DNA from: Aphrophora alni
Taxonomy: Eukaryota; Arthropoda; Insecta; Hemiptera; Aphrophoridae
Length of the DNA stretch: 64,000 bases
NCBI GenBank assembly: GCA_963513935.1
Contig: OY740768.1
Location: 41,720,368 to 41,784,367 of the forward strand
Direction of reading: 5' to 3'
Of this stretch, positions 11,248-23,856 are shown piece by piece (position 1 is the first letter of the stretch; the number at the start of each line of letters is the position of its first letter). The notes beneath the pieces were generated by a model. It was not told where the DNA came from, did not search any database, and was given only the letters and a program-made list of their open reading frames with translations. Both the position numbers and the translations under genes were made by a program.

Positions 11248-11410
11248 TTTTATTTACTGTATTAACTGTGCGTAGATCATAACCAGTCAAAGAAAACTGA
11301 AAAGAAATGTTATATTTTCCATAATGTATACTAAATTGATTCGTGGAAAAAAAGCGGCCCATCAAACGTTTTTGCAGGTGTATGTCTGCTATACCGACGG
11401 GTGCCAATGC

Positions 11411-11552
11411 CGCGGTATTTTTACGCCGCTGACAATGGGATACCGCTATCGACAAAGTCGTTTGACTCGCCACTTTGGTACCGCGGTGTTTTTACACCGC
11501 CGACAATGGGATACCGATATTGACAAAGTCGTTTGATATCGCCGCCGCTTTG
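11411..11552. repeat. 71-bp tandem duplication inside a Tigger element
   Basis: Two successive copies start CGCGGTATTTTTACGCCGC (11411) and CGCGGTGTTTTTACACCGC (11482), each followed by GACAATGGGATACCG and GACAAAGTCGTTTGA. The sibling elements at 2161 and 19282 have one copy. Confidence 0.8.
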
Positions 11553-11773
11553 GTGTTTCAATTACAATTTATTTTTTGCCCTTATTCCCGATAACCCGGC
11601 ATTTCACAAACTCAGCACACTTCCGGTCCACATTACGCTGAGTTTGCGGGACTCTACTGTAGTTGGTCTAGTGTTTTAATTTGTTAAAATTCATATCACA
11701 GTAATTTGTGTTTACTTTATTAACATAATAATATAATTTGATTTTATTCATACAATATAAGGAGTGAACTTAC

Positions 11774-11814
11774 TTTTCTAAAAATTCAGTGTTGGCCATG
11801 AAAACCTGGTCATT
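11774..11814 (-). CDS. Exon 7 of putative kleisin
   Basis: The exon is 41 nt between TTTTTTCAG and GAAAA/GTAAGT. It encodes NDQVFMANTEFLE plus two bases that complete an Asn codon with exon 8. The residues belong to the acidic linker. It lies just downstream, in the gene's direction, of the 12.4-kb LTR fragment and only about 115 bp from the Tigger element ending at 11659. Confidence 0.85.
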
Positions 11815-11887
11815 CTGAAAAAATACATACAACTATATAGCAATGTGAATAATAAAATTTAATTAATGACTAAAAATAATTAAATGG

Positions 11888-11888
<1 letters not shown>

Positions 11889-11926
<38 letters not shown>
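11889..11926. repeat. (TA)n microsatellite
   Basis: About 19 uninterrupted TA units in intron 6. Confidence 0.95.
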
Positions 11927-11929
<3 letters not shown>

Positions 11930-11950
11930 CTTATTTTTACGTCTATAGTA

Positions 11951-12384
11951 GTCCTTCTTATATATGATGTGACATGTTTCACCATTACACAGATGGAATC
12001 TTTGGGTTGATATTCATTAATAAATACTAAACACTATATACATATACATACATCTAATAAAAAACATAGTTGCAATCTTTAATTCTTGTACACTTCTACG
12101 TATTTGACTTAAATTATGTTAATAAAAGTTAACTGTTTGATGCCACATGTTTATTCGACCGGTTCCATTAGTTAACCAACTTGTAATTTAGAAGTTTCAT
12201 CTTGGTATGGATAACAATTAGACGTATGAATGTTGTTTAGTATGGTGTATTGAACTAATTGATTAAATCATATAAACTGTTTGAATTGAATTTTAGCTTA
12301 TCATTCAAAATGTTTAGTATTTATTAATGAATATCAGCTTAAGATGCTGTCTGTGAAACATTTCACATCATATATAAGAAGGAC
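11951..12384. repeat. Fold-back element with ~75-bp imperfect inverted arms
   Basis: Arm 1 (11951-12032) starts GTCCTTCTTATATATGATGT and arm 2 (12312-12384) ends with its complement. The shared inner part covers TTTAGTATTTATTAATGAAT. A TGTGAAACATTTCACATC-like core resembles the GAAAC region of the Penelope-like terminal repeat at 10.9 kb, so it may be a decayed relative. Confidence 0.7.
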
Positions 12385-12439
12385 AAGTATTGAAATAATT
12401 GAAATTTATTTAGAAAGGTAATTTTGTAATAACTATTTG

Positions 12440-12457
12440 ATAAAGTTGGGCACCATT
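12440..12457 (-). promoter_or_regulatory. Primer-binding-site-like sequence of an LTR element
   Basis: On the minus strand, directly after the inferred LTR end (ATTACA), the sequence reads ATGGTGCCCAACTTTATC. The TGGYGCCCAAC core matches the primer site complementary to tRNA-Lys. The same arrangement occurs at 30092-30109. Confidence 0.4.
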
Positions 12458-12458
12458 T

Positions 12459-13225
12459 TGTAATGTTTTATTACAAAAAAAATAAAATAAAATGTAGAAT
12501 ATTAAATAAAGTACAGAATCCTTTTTTCTGAAATGTACATTTCATTATTGATGAGCATAATATAGCATCAGAATTCATACAAATCAAATATAACCTGTAA
12601 AGTATGTACCTGTAAAGTATAACCTGTACATAAATATAACATCTTACATACTAATTAATCAAAACATTATGTTCATTAAAATTTTATTTATTATTATTAT
12701 TTATGGTTGCAATCTATTTTTAAATTAAAATTTTTATGTATTCAGAAGCTAATATTTTTTCAACTAACATAATTATTTTCATAAAACTTTAATTCTTTTT
12801 TAAGTTCAAAACATCAAATTCAAAACATTAAACAAGGAAAATCTGTTATTTATAAAAGATTTAAACAATTATATTCCAATAAAATATCATCTCTCTTTAC
12901 AAAAAACATGAGACGATTCTATAGACACAATATTCAAATTTCAACAATAAATCACTAGATTCAATTAATTATATTTTTTAGTTTATATAGAAAATAGTTT
13001 AGGCATGTTATACCAGACATGCATTCACTCATAAAAATTATATTGAACGTTTTACATAAAACTTTTAATTAAAAACTCTTCTTTTCCTGGTTGAAGTCAC
13101 ATGGCATCGTTTCACTGAAATCTCGTCTCCCGTTTTAAAATTAACTTTTTTTCTATTTTTTTTTTTTTTTTTTTTTTTTTTCACTTTTAAGAATGTAACA
13201 ATTGTTTACTTCACCGTAAGTTCAA
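12459..13225 (-). mobile_element. Diverged LTR fragment, related to the 30.1-kb copy
   Basis: It starts TGTAATG on the plus strand and aligns with 30112-31681 through blocks such as AATAAAGTACAGAATCC, TATGTTCATTAAAATTT, ATTTATGGTTGCAA and the CTTTTCC-GAAGTCACATGG block. The 30.1-kb copy carries two extra insertions. This copy lacks the segment equivalent to 30140-30548. Homology ends near 13225; the LTR outer end was not found. A long poly-T run lies at about 13156-13181. Confidence 0.6.
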
Positions 13226-13239
13226 AACATTCTATTCAG

Positions 13240-16200
13240 CCTAATCAACCATTTCACTTAATTTTGGACGCGGATGTTAATTAATACAACACAATAATAC
13301 AGAAATTCACAGATTGTTAAAAAAAAAAAAGTTTGTTCATATCTATTTAAATATCTATATATCATTAACTACAGATATATTTAGCTGAGCCTAGTTTTAT
13401 CACAGTCCGTTTGTTGGGGAGTGAAATATGTCATCTTATATTTAGTCTCTACAGTTGGATAGGCTACAAATAACACTACACACATATGAATGAAAACCTA
13501 GATATAAATATTTCGTATTATTAGTCCACCGCCACTAAATGTTTATTCTCTAATATCTTAATCAGTTTATACAGTATATCTAATACAGCTGATACATCTA
13601 TTACAACAAATCTTAATTCAGGGAGAGATTTGTGTCAGCTTCTCCCAAGTGGGGTGGAAAAGCAAGAAACATATTCATATATAAAATTAAATAATCTGGA
13701 CTATATCCCAATATTTATAACTAAATGTAATCAAAGTTATGGTTCATTAAATAGATTGAAAATGGAGAGAAGACTGAAAAGAACCAACCTTCAGATTTGA
13801 TGGACAATAGTGATAGGAATAACCATTGGGTTATATCTTTTACAAGTGTTAATTGTGTATAAGGAATAAATTACTAGATGGGTTTCTTACTTAGTTGTAA
13901 TAAAAAAATTAAATAAAGAAAATAATGTTGAAAATGAGAATAAATGTGTGGATAAAAGTTCAAAAGTGCAAATTAATGAATTCATTTAGTCCGGGTAATA
14001 ATTTCAAAAATGATATCTATATGTATATTACTGCCTTTTAGGTTCAACGTTCAAACATATAAAATTAGATATTTCACTTGAACGTGATTAAATGTCTAAA
14101 AAAAAAAGGATTTATCTCACCAGATTTATAAACTTGGTTTTGCTATTTTCTTCTTACTAACACTAGAAATTAACTTTGTAGGATTATTATTTTTATACCG
14201 CACTGTTTATTATTTTATCTTGAGATAAAATTCTTGGGTAACACCCTCCTGGATTAAATGGCTAGATATGGATAATATTTTGGAAAGCATCAGTTTTCCT
14301 CGATCGCTTCTCTAACAATTGACGATATCTTCTTTTTTCTACCAAAATTAGTGTCATGGAAGTTTTTTAGGCTCCCGCTTCCTGAATCTTGTCAAGTGCA
14401 AGTGTTTGTGTGTGAGTGTAGCATAAATCAATGGAAAATGAAATAATTCTATTATATAATTTTCCTTTTTGGAAGAAACTAATTGCTTATTTGAGAAACA
14501 GAGTTTTATGAGGGAAAATATTATATTAAACGGAACAAGGGTTAAATAACTTCTCTTATTAATTTTAAATCTTAACTATTTATATAGCAGTATCATTATT
14601 ATGCACCAAGATTTATTTCGTTTAGTGAAAATCTTATCTTCCAATCACTGCATTAGTTCGTGTTCGTGGGTGTGGCTTTGAGTTCTGCACGACGGATGTC
14701 TTTCCCAATCATCGATTTTTTATATCTAATGTCGATTTATAGTACATTTTATGCGTCTTGTGGGATGTTTTACAGATGACTTTTGTGTTAAAAAATTTTC
14801 ATTTAACATTCTGGTAGTATTCTTTTTATTTGATACGCTTTAATATCATTGATATGTAGGAATTATGAAGTTAGACTTTTCGTATGCCTGAAAGTTAGGC
14901 TTGTACTCTCGTGTTTAAATTAAGATATCTATTTTAAATTGTTGTGTGTTGTATTCTGGTGTTAATTTTTTGGGGTAGATGGGTTATTTTAGATTGATTT
15001 AGATACGAATTATGACTAGAATTATTATTGGGAAATAATTTTAATATTCAATTTACTAATCGAAAGTCCGGATACCACTTGCTAGTAGAATTCATTTAAT
15101 GTGTTTAGGCGAACGACTACTAGATGTTGTATACGCCAGTTACAGTTTCAATTAAATACTGGAGATGTCTTTCTGAAGGAAATTATTTATATGAATTCCG
15201 AGTTGTCATAATAGGTGACATTATAACATATAATACACATGGCACAGAAGTTTTAACCAAATGATGTTATATGGGATAGTAACTCATTAATGATTACTAT
15301 ATTAGTAGGTATAGAAAATTTGGAAAATAGAACTGAATATGGTAAATTTTAATTTTTAATATGGTTAAAATAGAACAACTTTCTGAAAAAAAAGAAAAAG
15401 AAAAGAAAAGTGAATGAGTAAAAGCAGAATTAAGCAAGTAAGAAGTTATGCTTGCAGGGAGATTAGTGAAATTTATTATTATAAAATGAATGTTTCAAAA
15501 ATACAGTAAATAATCTTTCTTTTAACCCTTCGGCCGCTGCACGTCCAGCGCGCCTGATTAGCAGTCACTGTTGTATAGAATGAAGTCAAAACCTAAAGAG
15601 AACCTAACTTTTAGCACTATTGGCTTATGGCTTTCTTTAGTTAAGACAAAAGAAGAGTTAGTTCTAGGTGTTGAATAACATCTAAACTAAGTTACAGTTT
15701 GTATTTCAATGCTGTACAGATTATTACATATTCCTCAGTTCACTGTTTATATTAATAATAGTAATTAATATCAGTTTCAACCCTCTTTTGATATTGAGAT
15801 TAATCCCTTATCACATTTTCAAATGCAGTAATGGCATTCATCTTCACACGGTGAGTACTAAAAGAGTTATTCCCTCACGTGTGAGGTTGCAAGAAAAACA
15901 TTAAATTACAAAAAAAAATCATGTAAAAACCACAAAACAGTATAAATGATTAACTGTCAGGCCTGACACAACATTTGATAGCATGTGGTATCAGTTTTTA
16001 ATTGATTTTGCATAGTTATTTCCCTTTCCCCTGCGTCTTAGTCGAATCTTGGAGTTACTCCCATAACATTACGTTACCTGCATTGTTGTGATGTTAGAAT
16101 CAAACAACATTTTATCATTTTGGAGGTCTAAATTTAACACTTTATACACTTTGCACTCCTCAGTAACACTTGTATAATGTCAGACCTTTCTGACATGGTC

Positions 16201-16440
16201 TTAACACTTTCAAGTTGGTCTAAAAATCCATTCATTGTGCCAGAGGATCATGAAAAAATTGAAAGAGGTATTTATTTATTAACATTATTAATAGTAGAGG
16301 TCATGTTTACAAATCTTTGTTGAGACTGTTAGGATTAGATACATATTAGAATAAAAATATAATAATTAGGAAAATATTTAAGTAGAAGCTATACATGAAA
16401 CCCAGAATAGTGACAAGTATTGTGAAATAAATAAGAAAAT
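13240..16440. other. Intron 6, no recognisable feature
   Basis: AT-rich intronic sequence without exon-like ORFs on either strand. A TTAACCCTTCGGCCGCTGCA string at 15533 resembles a piggyBac terminus but has no partner. Confidence 0.45.
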
Positions 16441-16446
16441 GATGAA

Positions 16447-16690
16447 ATGCTTGCCTTGCATGGGCAACCTACTTCGCAAGGCAGGTCAAAGAGATATAAG
16501 CGGCGAGTCAAGAGAAGGGGGGATCAATCGATCAACTGCGGAAGCGAGCACGTCAGAGGGAACGTTCGAGGCCGGAGCGAGGATCAGCCGTTGAAGCGGT
16601 CAGACAAGGGCGCGAAGGTTCTATTGGCGAGTTGGAGCTACCAATAAACTCAAGAGTGTCAAGCTGTAGTAGCGGCTTTACAAATTACAG
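16447..16690 (+). other. GC-rich island in an AT-rich intron, transposon-like
   Basis: This 240-bp block is much richer in G and C than its surroundings. It has a possible hairpin at its start (CTTGCCTTGC...GCAAGGCAG) and contains CAATAAACTC at 16641, a polyadenylation-like signal. The 66-codon ORF inside is basic and unassigned. It looks like part of an LTR or retroelement leader rather than a host exon. No second copy is present in the window. Confidence 0.35.
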
Positions 16691-18924
16691 AAAGGGTGAG
16701 CAAATAGACAACTTATCAAAGCTTGTAGTCATCAATATATATATTAAATTCATTTTCTTCAAATAGCTGGAACTATTCTGGGTTCATCTTTTAAATATAT
16801 GCAATATAGATTTTAATTGTTATCTTAATATTTGAATGGATCAGGGAAACATGTTATATAGTTTAAACTTACATTGTATGCTATAAATGTAAAAGAATAT
16901 AAAGAAAAGCATTTATTAACTCATAAACTGAACCACTGATTGCAAAGAACCCAATCCTAATAAGACCGTACATGGAATTCTTGTTTTTAAAAATATATAT
17001 TATAGTTGCTTCACTGTGACATGTAACATCTTCAGATCTAATTCAAAACATATAAACATTGAATAAAAATAAATGATTATGTGACTAAACAGCATCTAGG
17101 GTGAAACACTTTTAATGTATCATAGAACTTAAGAACACACAGATTGTTTATAAGATTTTATCCTTATGTTATTAATTAACCAATAAACAATCCAGAGACT
17201 CACAATTAATTAGATATACTGTAAATAAAGTATTATTCAAAAGGGTAAAATAATGGTAAGTTTGATTTGCACAATTAAGATGCTTTTACTGAGCTATTGC
17301 TTAATACAGCTAATGCTGTAGTGTGCTAATAGATTAGGTGAACATGTATATAGAAACAATACAGTTCATAATAATAACTGCCCAGTTAATATTAGTTAAT
17401 CCAGATATCATGTAACTTATAAAATTGTTTGTTGTTGTGTGATGCTTGATGCTTGTATAATTAACTGGTGCTTGAGAATTTTTAAAAGTGACTGTACAGA
17501 GCAGAATCAGGATCTGTTAATTACATGATAATTCACTGATCACATGATCTACACTTGCAGATTGTTTCCAATAATAGCTGAGTTATTAGCATGACAACAC
17601 GCCTTTCATCTACGCTTAAAGAATGTTCATTGTCAAAAGTTATTTGAAGTGACAATTTTATGTTATTTTTCAAAATGACTTTAGTGATATTTTCTCTGAA
17701 TCGTAAGTGCCAAATAAGTCAACAATGTTTTCATTTTGAGAAATAGGCTCTTTGAATGATAATACATAGTCTGGCGACCCTGTCTTTGGTCTGAAACAAT
17801 GGCTCTTTCGAAAACATCAGTCAATCCTTGTGGTCTCTGAGGAAGTCATTATGAAAACACACTTAATAATCTACAATGACTTTTGAAATGTTTTAAAGAA
17901 ATTACGCCTTCATTTATATCAAATGCTCATTATGAACTTGTGATATGAACACATTATTATGTGAACTCATTATGAACAATCTGATAATGTTAACAACTAA
18001 ATTAGTACCAGTGGTTTAAACCTTTCGTTCACATGCTTTTCCTATTCTGGATGTTTTCTTTTTCTGGATGTTGTAGATAAAGAGTGAATTTGTTAATAGC
18101 CAAACTAACAGAAATGAGTTCCGCCAAACCAACATGTATCTAAAAAAATATGTATAGGATTCACGATTTCTAGGAAAAGAATTGTAGGCCTATTATTCTT
18201 CTGGATATAGTTACAACACAACAGAACATCAAAGTATAATTCCATAGTTGCAGTTAATCTACAAAAGGTTGCATCAAACATTTTAAAACTCACTGAATCC
18301 TGCATAGTTAATGGAGGACATTTCTAGTATTTATTGTAAACCAGAAATATAAGTCTGTTTCTTCTACCAATAAATATAACTGTATAAATTATTAGCTCAT
18401 TTTAAATAATATTTATCTATATGGGTTTTAATAGAACTTCTCAATCACCTGGTAACTCAGGCATAGCGTTCAAGATATTCAATAATAACGTGATCATTAA
18501 GAGTAAAAGTACAATAAAAAATTAATTGTTTAAAGTTTGTGGTCAATATGTATACCTAAGTACAGTACATTAATCTTATGAATACAATATTACACTTTTT
18601 TCCATATATTTGATTCATTCATTTACTTTCCTTATAACCCACCATATAGTAAGAAAAAAAAAACACTTTTAAAATCCGCAAATAGTTTTTGTCACTAGCA
18701 GTTTCAATCTGTACTGATCATTTACAAGTGAGTAAATCATAACCAACAGTGATAAAGAACTCATTTTTGGATTATAAGTGGGTTTTTTTCCCCCTACTAC
18801 ATGTTTGAAATCCACATAGTTAAAGCTTTAAATTCCAAAATAATTATAACAAACCAATTGAATTTTGAAAAGACAAACATTTAGCATTAAATAGTATCTA
18901 TGTAATATAAATACACTTTCTTAC
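16691..18924. other. Intron 6, no recognisable feature
   Basis: AT-rich with no convincing exon or transposon protein. A CTGAAGATG...GAAGCAAC string on the minus strand near 17012-17042 may be a decayed hammerhead-like relic of the type at 10.9 kb. Confidence 0.4.
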
Positions 18925-19008
18925 CTCAATTGGACATCTTGAGATTAAATCTTCATCATCACACAGAGTTATTGCTCTAACATCACGGACTACATTCATA
19001 TTTTGAGG
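18925..19008 (-). CDS. Exon 6 of putative kleisin
   Basis: The exon is 84 nt, phase 0 at both ends, between ATTTTCAG and ATTGAG/GTAAGAAAG. It encodes PQNMNVVRDVRAITLCDDED then LISRCPIE. The RDxRxITLxDDED run resembles the short conserved acidic motif that follows the N-terminal domain in RAD21/REC8 proteins (VEEITMREE type). This supports the family call independently of exon 2. Confidence 0.88.
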
Positions 19009-19281
19009 CTGAAAATATTGAAGTATTTCCATTGAATAATTATGTATTAATTTGTTCAGTAAAATATAATTTGTACAAAACACTTTCTTACATTATCAGT
19101 ATAGTTGTACATATATCCTAGAACATTTATTAAAAAAGTGAAGAAGAAAACATTTATTACAAAAGTGAAGAAGACATAATAAATGTAGGAATATGATCTT
19201 GAACTGGTTTGCTTGAAATAGAATATTAGTGTTTTAATTCATAGAATGAATAACTAAATTACGTAAGAAATATATTAAATA

Positions 19282-19947
19282 CAGTAGAACCTCTGTTAAC
19301 CGGCCTCGGATTAACCGGTCCTCGGATTAACCGGCCTATATCGCAGTGTACTGGTTGGATGAGAGTTTCCGAAAATAAATTGTAATTGAAACACCAAAGC
19401 AGCTGCGATATCAAACGACTTTGCCGATAGCGGTATCCCATTGTCGGCGCCGTAAAAACACCGCAGCATTGGCACCCGTCGGTATAGCAGACATACACCC
19501 ACAAAAACGTTTGATGGGCCGCTTTTTTTCCACGAATCATTTTAGTATACATTATGAAAAATATAACATTTCTTTTCAGTTTACTTCTTGTCTTTGACGG
19601 GTATATTACAGTACATAAAAATGAGTAAGTTACGAAAACAACGGAAGCGTGTGTTGGTTTCGTTTGAGATGGGGTTAAATGTGTCAAAAGACTTGACAGA
19701 GGGGAATCTGTAAACGAGCTTTGTAGTGTTTAATTTTTTCATGTTTGATGTATAATATACATAACATAATATATAAGATACATTTATGTACAATAAAATG
19801 AGTTGCAATAACATCTTAATTGCATAATTCTTAGCGCTACCTGATTAAATAAGCTTTCTTTCAACGAAAACCGATTTTTCAGGGGAACCTCTGATTAACC
19901 GGCCCGGGTGTCAGTCCCGACTAGACCGGTTAAGGGGGGTTCTACTG
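19282..19947. mobile_element. Tigger-type element, third subfamily copy
   Basis: Ends CAGTAGAACCTCTGTTAACC and the complement of its right end (AGTAGAACCCCCCTTAACC) are flanked by TA at 19280-19281 and 19948-19949. Sub-terminal TTAACCGGYC motifs are repeated. The interior shares the CGATAGCGGTATCCCATTGTC block with the 2.2- and 10.3-kb copies. Confidence 0.85.
19620..19715 (+). pseudogene. Tigger/jerky transposase N-terminus, frameshifted
   Basis: Plus-strand reading MSKLRKQRKRVLVSFEMGLN matches the start of the transposase pieces at 2501 and 11247. A one-base loss then shifts the frame before the GESVKKL segment, which is recognisable only at the DNA level (GACAGAGGGGAATCTGTAAA). The rest of the gene is replaced by unrelated AT-rich sequence. 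Confidence 0.75.
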
Positions 19948-20239
19948 TACCGGTAATCTACTAAATAAATACATTACAGGTTTAATCAAGTTTATAAACA
20001 AGCAATAATGTATTACAAAATTCAAAATGTATATAAAGGATATTCATAGAAACTACAGGTACTAAACTATGCAAACATATTGGACTAACTTTCTCAAACA
20101 ACCATTCACAAAACCAAATATTAACAGACAAATGAAATACGTCAAAATAGTCTATATACGTGAGGAAAAAATACATTTTCTTCATTACTATTTTTCTTAT
20201 GGGAGATAAGTAGTATAATTTGAAACAATATTTATAAAT

Positions 20240-20860
20240 TTAAATACAGCTCCTAAATGTCCAATGCTTGTGCTACAAACTCATCACATCCGTTTGAAAA
20301 AAAATGGATAGAATCAATTTTGAAAACTTTTATGAAAAAAGTTTTTTATGAATGATTTTTTGTTTGTTTTATACTGATAAATTTTCAACTGACTTTTGGA
20401 AAGATGATGATCAATATGTTTTGTTTAGAATATTAGGCACTAGATTTTAGCATCTTTATCATCAGTTGATAAAAATAATTAAAACCATTTAAGTGTAAAT
20501 ACAAATTTTGTGTTTTCTCATATAGTCAAGGTTCATTTATGTTTTTTGCCAATTATTCCTGAACTATGATAATATTGTTTTTACTTGTGATTTTGCAAAT
20601 AGGTTTGGATCATAGTCTTCATATTTCATCAAAATTTAAATGAAATCAGTATTCCTGATTGTGAAAAATTACATGGTTTTAAAACAGCTCCAATGGACGA
20701 TTTTTAGGTTTCGTACTAATAACTCACAAACAGCATTTTTGGAGAGATGGTGACTATTCCGTTTTGTTTGGTACCTTAGAGCCTATAAGTTAACAAAATG
20801 TAGTAGCTACTCCAAAATTTGAGTTATCAAACAAATTAAAAAATATTCCAAGATATGGTA
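20240..20860 (+). repeat. Dispersed repeat, copy 1 (second at 28905-29345)
   Basis: Shared ordered blocks include TTACTTG(T/C)GATTTTGCA-like, TTTTAAAACARCYCYAATG-like, and AATAACTCACAAACAGCATTT versus AATAACTCACGAAACTGCATTT. Both copies are in the same orientation and heavily diverged. No ORF remains. The source family was not identified. Confidence 0.55.
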
Positions 20861-21770
20861 AATATACCCATATAACAAATTTGATTAAAATAAAATTTAT
20901 AGTCTACACATTTGGGCTGTAAAGGATTGCACATATGAGACATCATTATAAAAACCATTGTTTTGGAGACAGAGGATCTCTAATTGTATATATGATACAA
21001 GGTGAATACAAAAAACCTAAACCTATTTAAGATAGTATCTGAAAACTAAACTTAGTTTTAACACTTAAGATAAATAAAAATCAAATCTGATCAGTCATTT
21101 TTTTTTTGTTTTCAAACACCATAGAGTCTATAAAACACTCAAATAATTCTACATGAATAAATTAATTTACAGGGTTCTTTATCAACACCTAGAGAATTGG
21201 GTTATGAGTATTCATCACTAAAGTTACTATTTTTATGGGGCCACATTAGCAACTAAGCATGTTCAGCAATAAGTGTTAAAAATAGTAAATATATGAGGTT
21301 CTACTTAAATATATTATTACAATGATATTTGGTTTTTCAATAATCTGTATATGCAAACATCAAAGTTCGGTTTTGTGTAAGATTGTAAACGAGGAAGCTG
21401 CCAGTCTGCAGTGAAACTGTGCTATAGTAATAGGAATAAAATAATTATGAATTCAAAGACCTTAAAAGAGTTATTTAGATTTATTTTTATTTTTTGATTT
21501 ACAACTACCGAACTGACATTTTTGATGACAATTAGTTTTGCTTTATTTTTATTTGGTTTTAGAGATGGGTGAGTGATATCTTTGTACAATGTAGCATTTA
21601 TTAGTAATTAATTGTCCATGGATGACACATATAATTGTTATTATGTTGTGAGATATTATTAAATTGAGGATCTTTCACATAGTTTTGAACAAATTAATAT
21701 AAAATAAAAACCTCTTGCATAACAAAATTGTCAGGCAAGTTTTGCCGTTTATATTTTCATTCTCACTTTA

Positions 21771-22120
21771 GGTTTTTGATGAAGCAGTAGTAAAGAATTA
21801 ATAAAGTTAATTAATTAACTAAATAATTAGATTCAAAAAGTGGAGACAACATGAATATTTACCTTATAAACCATTTAAAAACTATTCACTGAACTTTTAC
21901 AAAGAATAAGAAATAAAAATAAATCTTACCAAATCTGCATCATTGATATAAAGTCAGCCTTGAGGTTTTTGATGAAGCAGTAGTAAAGAATTAACTATTC
22001 AAAAAGTGGAAACAACATGAATATTTACCTTCTAAACCATTAAAAAAATATTCACTGAGCGTCTACAAAGAATAAGAAATAAAAATAAATCTTACCAAAT
22101 CCGCATCATTGATACAAAGT
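21771..22120. repeat. 193-bp tandem duplication that includes part of exon 5
   Basis: GGTTTTTGATGAAGCAGTAG occurs at 21771 and 21964, and both copies run through ATTCAAAAAGTGG, AACATGAATATTTACCTT and AAATAAATCTTACCAAATC, then into exon 5 sequence. The left copy ends after 26 bp of exon and has a 30-bp AT insertion near its start. Period is 193 bp. Confidence 0.85.
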
Positions 22121-22140
22121 CCGCCCATCACACTCATCCA
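22094..22140 (-). CDS. Exon 5 of putative kleisin
   Basis: The exon is 47 nt between TTTCAG and GATTTG/GTAAGA. It encodes WMSVMGGLCINDADL after the split first codon. Only this phase is free of stops. The donor-side half of the exon and about 165 bp of following intron are tandemly duplicated at 21771-21963. That duplicate keeps a GTAAGA donor but lacks the acceptor-side half, so it should not be spliced in. Confidence 0.85.
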
Positions 22141-22767
22141 ATCTGAAACTAAATTTGTATCTCTATTATAATTTCAGCCTCTTGCCTTTGGAATTGTTTT
22201 GTTAACAAAGAGATTACTGTAGCTACTTGAGTGACATGCACAACTTTATTCACTTATGTACAAGAAAATTATGACACTATTATTTTACAGTACTCTTTTA
22301 GCAGACAATATCTAATGTGATCGATTGTTTATACGTCTTTCAGTTTTAATTAATGCAATCTTTTTTAAGTTATGATCAGTTTATGTAATTTCATAAACTG
22401 TTAGTTAATTATGAGTGAAAAGCAGAAGAAATAAGTTGGCCACATATGTAATCTTTGTTACATTCTTTAAATAAATATTAAGTTTATATAAATATTTTTG
22501 TCATTTTATTTAAATTTCCTTTTATAATTAGGTCAAATTAATATTAATTCTTTGAACAAAATCTATAAACACAAGGTTTAAATATGCTATGAAACTTTAC
22601 CGATGTTTAGTTATCACAGTTTTGAATGGTGATTGCAAAGGAAATATGTAATCTATCATTTTTTTTTTTTTTTTTTTTTGTGCTGGGACAAAAATATAAA
22701 TATTGAAGTAAAAAAAACAGACTTACAAAAAGAAGGAAAACAAAGAGCTTTCATAAATCCTACTTAC

Positions 22768-22790
22768 TTTCTGAGGTTCTTTCATAGTTT
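22768..22790 (-). CDS. Exon 4, 23-nt micro-exon of putative kleisin
   Basis: A 23-nt segment lies between a GTTTCAG acceptor and a GAAA/GTAAGTAGG donor. Read with one base carried in from exon 3 and one carried out to exon 5, it encodes NYERTSE and yields SNYERTSENW across the two junctions. Any other frame either contains a stop or breaks the frame of exon 5. Its very small size makes it easy for gene predictors to miss. Confidence 0.75.
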
Positions 22791-23856
22791 CTGAAACATA
22801 CAAAATATAAATTAAATTAAAAATTATTAATTACAATATATAATTGAAATAATTATTTACTGTCAATTCAGGCATTTATTAACTGTTTAAAAAATCAGTT
22901 CTTTCAAATTAACAATGTATGTATTAAGTTAATAAAAATATTTCTTATATATAATTAAACAAAAACATAATTAGATAGTTTTTATGCTTACTGACTATGT
23001 GGAGATTATCTAGTGAAAATATGGAATGATTGATTAATGTTTAATTAGTTCTTTGTCTTTACTATATACAATATTGTGAGTTCATAAGGAGTTATAATTT
23101 AGAAAGATGTCTTTAAAAAGCTTCCCAAAATTTTCTTGTGATAAAATTGTGATTAAATAGCTTAGTTTCTTCGATTTTATAATTACCATTTAATGAAGGT
23201 TTTTGTATCTCTCTTAATCTTTTTCACTGCTTTAATTAGTCTTAATTTACCACTTTCCATTAAAATTTTTGTTAACTTCTCTTATTATTCTTTATAAGTA
23301 TTTTCTAAAGCAATGGGTTTAGCTTTTTCTTATTCATTTATTTATTTATTTATTTTTTTTTTTTATTATTTTTGTATAATTTAATTTTTATAAGACAGTC
23401 ACATCACAATTTATTTACATTATGTTTTCATTAAATGTATTCTATGTATTAATGTATTTTAACTTAATTCCTTGCTTAGCAATATGTTCCTCCTCTTTTA
23501 TGACATCATAGTTCATTTTAAGATACCAGATGGATTCAATTATAGGTTTCAACTATCGAATATAAATAACCCACAATTGTGTTCTCTGTAACTTAATTTT
23601 CTCCCTGGTTTATGATTCCTAATGTGTTTTCAAGTTTGTTTCTGCTGAAAATAAATGTTGTTTGAGAAGTTGCACTTAGTTTGTTCACTAAGTGTTTGTG
23701 TTACTATTTAATTTACCTATTTTGGTTGGTAACTTATTGGTTATTGTTTATTCAATTATTATTATTATTATTAACAATTTAATTATTTATTGTTTCTGTT
23801 TATCCTAACATTTTATTTAACTTATTTCCTTCGTTTTTTTTTTTTTTTTTGATGCT

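Larger units (their letters stand above)
10296..11659. mobile_element. Tigger-type element, same subfamily as 2161-2783, interrupted by a Penelope-like insertion
   Basis: TIRs CAGTAGTCTCTCGCAAACTC (left) and complement of CAGTAGAGTCCCGCAAACTC (right) are flanked by TA at 10294-10295 and 11660-11661. The element is inverted relative to the 2.2-kb copy. Excluding the 10371-11030 insertion it would be about 694 bp, close to the 623 bp of its sibling. The difference is largely a 71-bp internal tandem duplication. Confidence 0.88.

Noticed and set aside
15531..15560. piggyBac left terminus (TTAACCCTTCGGCCGC)
   Set aside because: No matching right end, no coding remnant and no target duplication found.
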